A stretch of DNA of 64,000 nt from Nonomuraea sp. SYSU D8015 (GTDB lineage: Bacteria; Actinomycetota; Actinomycetes; Streptosporangiales; Streptosporangiaceae), in assembly GCF_008065375.1 (NCBI RefSeq), contig NZ_VJYI01000003.1, positions 310,001 to 374,000 on the forward strand, in the 5' to 3' direction. The position numbers and the translations under genes are program-made. This document shows positions 60,235-64,000 of the stretch, piece after piece (within the stretch, counting starts at the first letter, position 1; every line of letters begins with the position of its first letter). The notes under the pieces were generated by a model that saw only the letters and a program-made list of their open reading frames with translations, was not told the origin of the DNA and did no database searches.

Positions 60235-62493
60235 TCAGGGGGCGGTGTCCGACCAGCCGTGGGACACCTGGACCACGTGCGACTCGGCGGCGACGATCCG
60301 GTAGGGCTTGGTGAAGTCGATCGGGGCCGCCTTCAGCGGCGCCTTCGGGCCGAGTGCGACGGAGACGCGCGGGCCCGAGATCACGGGCTTGGCCGGCGCC
60401 GTCGCCTGATCCGCCTTGTCCGGCAGGCCCGTCTTGCCGTCCTTCGCCGCCCACTGGACGGTCCACGTGCCCTTCACGCCGGTGATCGACAGGGTCGCCG
60501 TCCTGCCGCCCTGCTCGAAGGAGGCCGCCCAGTGGCGGCGGGTGTCCCCCTCTGAGGGCACGGCCGTGGGGACGGGGCCGGCGGTGACGAACTCGAGGGT
60601 CACGCCGTCCTCGCCGGCCTTCGTGGCCGCGCTCAGGAGGTCGGCGTACGGCGGCGCCTCGCCCGCGTTCGGGCCTTCCTTGACGTCTCCGGCCACGTCC
60701 TTGAGTCCTGCGGTCAGGAAGACGGGGCTCGGCGGGGGTTGGGCGATGGTGCACTTCAGGTCCACGCGGGTGGTCCGGCCGGATTCGACCTCGGCCTTCG
60801 TCGAGCACGTCTCGTCGCCCAGGTCGGTCTGGAGGCGGTAACCGCCCGGTGGGAGCGAGAAGCGGAAGCCGCGCCGGTCCGAGCGCTGCTCGGCCACCCG
60901 CCGACCTTTGGCGGTGTAGACCTCGACCAGGCCGGGCCGGTAGCCGTCGGCGGCGCCGGACGGGCTGGGAGAGGCGCCGCCGACGTGGACGATGCCACCG
61001 GCGAGCACGCCCGGGGCCGGGGCGGGGTCACGGGATTCCGTGGGCGTCTTCGGATCTTCGGTGGTGCCGGACTCCGTGGACCTGCCGGGGTCCGCCGAGG
61101 ATTCCGAGGTCGGGGGCTTGTCGCGGACTTCGCCGTCCTCCGTGTCCGTCATGGGCTCCAGTGAGGGTTCCGCCTGGGCGGACGGCGGCTGTTCCTCGAT
61201 GCGCGCCTGCAACGCCGCCGTGGAGGGCGGGGTGTCCCGCATCAGGCTCCACGACACCGCCGCACCCGCGATCAGCGCCGCGGCGAGCCCGCCTCCCACG
61301 GCCAGCGCCCCGATCCCGGCACGACGCGACCTCCGCATCCCGGCAGCCGGAGCCCGCCCCGCACCGGCACCATCCCGCCCCGGCCCGCCGACACGATCCT
61401 GCCCCGCCCCGGCGGCACGCCCCCGGTCCGGCCCATCGGCGCGATCCCGGCCCGGCACGGTAGCAGGGATGGCGCGCGCTCTGCCGGTCGTCCCGCCGTC
61501 ACGCGCGGCGCCCCGCTCCCCCGTTCCCGCTGAGGTCGTCCTGGCGTCCGCGGCCGACGCGGCGCCTCGTGGCGCGACCGCCGCACTGCCGCCGGAGGCG
61601 CCGGTCCCGCGCCCGTCCGCCGCCGCGCCCCGGCCCGCGGGCTGCCCGTCCGCCAGAGGACGCCCGGCGTCGCCCGCGAGGGCGCGGGCCGCGGCGGCGA
61701 AGGCGGCGGCGGTGGGCCAGCGATCATCCGGATCCTTGGCCAGGGCGCGCTTGACGACCTCGGCGACCGCCACCGGCACGTCGGCGGGCAACGGCGGAGG
61801 CATCTCGTGCAGATGCTTGAGCGCGATCGCCACCGCGCTCTCGCCGTCGAAGGGCGCCCGCCCCGCCAGGCACTCGTACGCGACCACGCCCAGCGCGTAC
61901 ACGTCCATCGCCGGGGTGGGCGCGTCGCCCTCGGCCTGTTCGGGCGCGCAGTAGGTGGCGGTGCCCAGCACGATGCCGGAGGCGGTCAGCCCCAGGTCGT
62001 CGGCCGTCCTGGCGATGCCGAAATCGGTGAGCACGACCGTCCCGTCGGGGCGGATCATGAGGTTGCCGGGTTTGACATCCCGGTGCACGATGCCGGCCTC
62101 GTGCGCCGCCTGGAGCGCCGCGGCGGCCTGCGCGACCAGGTCCATCGTCGGCCCGGCGGCGATCCGCCCCCGGCGGGACAGCAGCAGGTGGAGCGGCTCG
62201 CCGTCGAGGTACTGCATGACCAGGTACGGCGTGCGCCTCCCGGGCATCTCGGCGATCCCGTAGTCGAACACGGCCACCACGCCGGGATGGTCCACGGTGG
62301 CCATGGAGCGGGCCTCGGCGTGGAAGCGGGCCGCGAACTCGGGGTCGCCGTCCAGCCCCGCCCGTACCGTCTTGACCGCGACCACCCGGTCGAGCAGCGT
62401 GTCACGGGCGCGCCACACCTCGCCGTGCCCACCGCTGCCCAGCCGCGACAACAGGTGGTAGCGGCCCGCCAGCGCCGTCTCCGGACCGATCAT
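60235..62493 (-). CDS. Membrane Ser/Thr protein kinase with extracytoplasmic sensor region
   Basis: 752 residues from ATG 62493. Kinase domain 1-265: GSGGHGEVWRARD, VAVKTV, VHRDVKPGNLMI, LTDFGIART and ATYCAPEQAEGDAPTPAMDV. A long Ala/Pro-rich juxtamembrane linker, one membrane segment (GIGALAVGGGLAAALIAGAA) and an external part with a carboxypeptidase-regulatory-like beta domain (RSDRRGFRFSLPPGGYRLQT) and a further beta domain follow; no PASTA repeats. An actinobacterial Hanks-type kinase that may sense envelope or carbohydrate state. Confidence 0.92.
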   Translation of the reverse strand: MIGPETALAGRYHLLSRLGSGGHGEVWRARDTLLDRVVAVKTVRAGLDGDPEFAARFHAEARSMATVDHPGVVAVFDYGIAEMPGRRTPYLVMQYLDGEPLHLLLSRRGRIAAGPTMDLVAQAAAALQAAHEAGIVHRDVKPGNLMIRPDGTVVLTDFGIARTADDLGLTASGIVLGTATYCAPEQAEGDAPTPAMDVYALGVVAYECLAGRAPFDGESAVAIALKHLHEMPPPLPADVPVAVAEVVKRALAKDPDDRWPTAAAFAAAARALAGDAGRPLADGQPAGRGAAADGRGTGASGGSAAVAPRGAASAADARTTSAGTGERGAARDGGTTGRARAIPATVPGRDRADGPDRGRAAGAGQDRVGGPGRDGAGAGRAPAAGMRRSRRAGIGALAVGGGLAAALIAGAAVSWSLMRDTPPSTAALQARIEEQPPSAQAEPSLEPMTDTEDGEVRDKPPTSESSADPGRSTESGTTEDPKTPTESRDPAPAPGVLAGGIVHVGGASPSPSGAADGYRPGLVEVYTAKGRRVAEQRSDRRGFRFSLPPGGYRLQTDLGDETCSTKAEVESGRTTRVDLKCTIAQPPPSPVFLTAGLKDVAGDVKEGPNAGEAPPYADLLSAATKAGEDGVTLEFVTAGPVPTAVPSEGDTRRHWAASFEQGGRTATLSITGVKGTWTVQWAAKDGKTGLPDKADQATAPAKPVISGPRVSVALGPKAPLKAAPIDFTKPYRIVAAESHVVQVSHGWSDTAP

Positions 62494-62665
62494 GTTCGCG
62501 TGGCCGCCCTTCGCTCCGATGTAGAGAGCCCGTTCAAAAAAGACGTGCGACGGCGGCCACTGGTTCGATGATCCGCCAGATTTCGCCCGGCGCTCCAGCC
62601 GAGGCGGTCGCCGGCGCCTCACGACAGGCCCGGCGAACCTGTGAGATCGCACCTATACAGCAAAC

Positions 62666-62675
62666 CAAGCGCTTG
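62666..62675. promoter_or_regulatory. Palindrome CAAGCGCTTG upstream of the reductase-like gene
   Basis: Perfect 10-bp palindrome 13 nt before the start at 62689 and after TATACA (62654-62659), so a bound dimer would block transcription. The sequence resembles operators of TetR-family regulators of lipid and acyl-CoA genes in actinobacteria. Confidence 0.5.
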
Positions 62676-62688
62676 CTACGCTCCGGCC

Positions 62689-63771
62689 ATGGTCTCCACG
62701 GTGATCTGGGGTACCGGCAACGTCGGCCGCGCCGCCATCCGCGCCGTCGAGGCCCATCCCGCGCTGAAGCTCACGGCCGTCGTGGTCCACGACCCCGGCA
62801 AGTCCGGCAGGGACGCCGGCACCCTGGCCGGACTGGACCACGAGCTCGGCCTGGCGGCGACCACCGACGTGGACGCCGTCCTGGCCGCCTGCCCCCGCGC
62901 CGTCGTGTACGCCGCCTCCGGCGACATCCGCCCCGACGACGCCCTGACCGACGTGCTGCGGGCGATCCGGGCCGGCGCCGTGGTGGTGACCCCCTCCCTC
63001 TACGCGCTCTACGACCAGCGCAACGCCCCGCCCGAGCTGCGCGAGCGGGTGCTCGCCGCGATCGGCGAGGGCGGCGGCTCGCTGTTCGTCTCGGGCGTGG
63101 ACCCCGGCTGGGGCAACGACGTGCTGCCGCTGCTGATCAGCGGCCTCGGCAGCACCGTGGACGCCATCCGCTGCCAGGAGATCTTCGACTACTCCGCGTA
63201 CGACCAGCCCGGCTCCGTCCGCGACCTGGTCGGCATGGGCCGGCCGATGGACTACGAGCCGCCGATGATCGCGCCGACCGTCCCCACCATGGTGTGGGGC
63301 GGCCAGGTGCGGCTGATGGCCAGGGCACTCGGCGTCGAACTCGACGAGATCCGCGAGACCGTGGAGCGCCGCCCGCTCGACGCCACGGTGACCACCGCCT
63401 CGATGGGCGAGTTCGCGGCCGGGACGCAGGGCGCGGTGCGGTTCGAGGTGCAGGGTGTGGTCGCGGGCGAGCCCCGCATCGTCGTCGAGCACGTCACCCG
63501 CATCCACCCGTCCTGCGCCCCCGACTGGCCGTCACCTCTCCAAGGGGACGGGGCGCACCGAGTGATCATCGAGGGCAGGCCGCGCATCGAGGTCACGGTC
63601 GAGGCCACCGACGAGGGCGGCAACCGCGCCGCGGGCGGGAACGCCACGGCCGCCGGCCGCCTGGTGAACGCCATCGACTGGCTCGTCGAGGCCGAGCCGG
63701 GACTGTACGACGCGCTCGACGTGCCGCTGCGTCCGGCCACCGGCAAACTCCGAGGAGGCGACCGCCCGTGA
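62689..63771 (+). CDS. NAD(P)-binding dihydrodipicolinate reductase-like protein
   Basis: 360 residues from ATG 62689. N-terminal Rossmann motif IWGTGNVGRAAIRAVEAHPA and DPGWGNDVLPLLISGLG, then a DapB-like C-terminal domain. Members cluster in actinobacteria with steroid and lipid catabolic genes and carboxymuconolactone-decarboxylase proteins and are not lysine-biosynthetic DapB. Stop overlaps the next gene through GTGA; a palindromic operator lies just upstream. Confidence 0.88.
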   Translation: MVSTVIWGTGNVGRAAIRAVEAHPALKLTAVVVHDPGKSGRDAGTLAGLDHELGLAATTDVDAVLAACPRAVVYAASGDIRPDDALTDVLRAIRAGAVVVTPSLYALYDQRNAPPELRERVLAAIGEGGGSLFVSGVDPGWGNDVLPLLISGLGSTVDAIRCQEIFDYSAYDQPGSVRDLVGMGRPMDYEPPMIAPTVPTMVWGGQVRLMARALGVELDEIRETVERRPLDATVTTASMGEFAAGTQGAVRFEVQGVVAGEPRIVVEHVTRIHPSCAPDWPSPLQGDGAHRVIIEGRPRIEVTVEATDEGGNRAAGGNATAAGRLVNAIDWLVEAEPGLYDALDVPLRPATGKLRGGDRP

Positions 63772-64000
63772 TCATCGACATCCCCGAGGGCAAGGACCCC
63801 ATCGCGTACGTGTGGGGCGAGATGGTCCCCGGCATCGGCACCGCGGCCTCGAACTTCTCGCTGTCCGTGTACGCGGACACGACGCTGGGCCTGCGCGAGT
63901 TCGAGGCCGCGCGGCTGCGGATCGCCCAGCTCAACGGATGCGTGTTCTGCCTCGACTGGCGTACCGAGCGGGACGGGCAGAAGGTCGAGGACGGCTTCGC
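63768..64000 (+). CDS. Carboxymuconolactone decarboxylase-family protein (partial, runs off window)
   Basis: Only the first 77 residues are present, from a GTG in a GTGA overlap with the reductase-like gene. FEAARLRIAQLNGCVFCLDW contains the C-x2-C redox motif of AhpD/CMD proteins. Translationally coupled to the preceding gene, so they probably act on the same metabolite. Confidence 0.85.
   Translation, partial: MIIDIPEGKDPIAYVWGEMVPGIGTAASNFSLSVYADTTLGLREFEAARLRIAQLNGCVFCLDWRTERDGQKVEDGF

Noticed and set aside
1..64000. CRISPR arrays, rRNA, tRNA, insertion sequences, phage or attachment sites
   Set aside because: No spaced direct repeats of CRISPR type, no transposase or integrase, no RNA gene signature could be recognised by reading; a covariance-model scan was not possible.

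Overview
The window is high-GC actinobacterial DNA, most likely from the Streptosporangiales (Nonomuraea-like). Support for this: pervasive G/C at third codon positions, a complete cvnA-B-C-D conservon, a bacterial proteasome activator homologue, a DUF5709 protein, a mycothiol-type (MDMPI/DinB) enzyme, a SigB/SigF-family sigma factor and many secreted Tat/Sec enzymes. The assignment rests on gene content only. No rRNA, tRNA, CRISPR array, insertion sequence or prophage was seen. The window looks like chromosomal accessory metabolism cut into small regulator-plus-pathway modules.

Layout. 1-8 kb: a decayed PRPP synthetase remnant, a BON/SRPBCC envelope-type protein, aconitase, a Bpa-like proteasome activator without its usual C-terminus, PolX, two acidic disordered proteins and a 3Fe-4S ferredoxin. 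8-14 kb: a LysR-centred acid-utilisation module (CitE-like lyase, class III CoA-transferase, LysR, CitMHS transporter, secreted CocE-type hydrolase); both operons carry the same TGC-N7-GCA box. 14-21.6 kb: secreted carbohydrate enzymes (PQQ-type sugar dehydrogenase with PKD domain, Tat-exported TIM-barrel isomerase, GH95, GH97), with the two convergent pairs separated by a strong hairpin. 22-26 kb: the conservon. 26-31 kb: phosphotransferase, a large LuxR (LAL) regulator, a CoA-binding protein, a P-loop kinase and a small basic ORF. 31-32 kb: a secreted protein whose middle is an acidic octapeptide repeat.

32-41 kb is the most coherent pathway: GntR, 2-oxoadipate dioxygenase (HglS), a FAD/Fe-S D-2-hydroxyglutarate dehydrogenase-like protein, LysR, an amine-oxidising flavoprotein (L-pipecolate oxidase-like) and an ALDH7 aminoadipate-semialdehyde dehydrogenase. 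Together they can take pipecolate or aminoadipate-level intermediates of lysine catabolism to 2-oxoglutarate, with only the aminoadipate aminotransferase missing locally. A palindrome, GCATGTAACATGC, lies between the divergent hglS and dehydrogenase genes, and a matching half lies just before gntR.

41-53 kb holds transporters, redox enzymes and regulators, including two broken genes: an SDR with a frameshift and a TetR repressor with an in-frame amber stop and a lost N-terminus next to its MFS pump. A secreted trypsin-like protease has a leader predicted to fold over its own ribosome binding site and start codon. 52-64 kb: a SigF-type sigma factor, a MetE-like methyltransferase, a winged-helix regulator, a STAS protein, a copper amine oxidase, an MHS transporter, a lipoprotein, a membrane Ser/Thr kinase and an NADP-binding reductase-like gene coupled to a partial carboxymuconolactone-decarboxylase-family gene that runs off the end.
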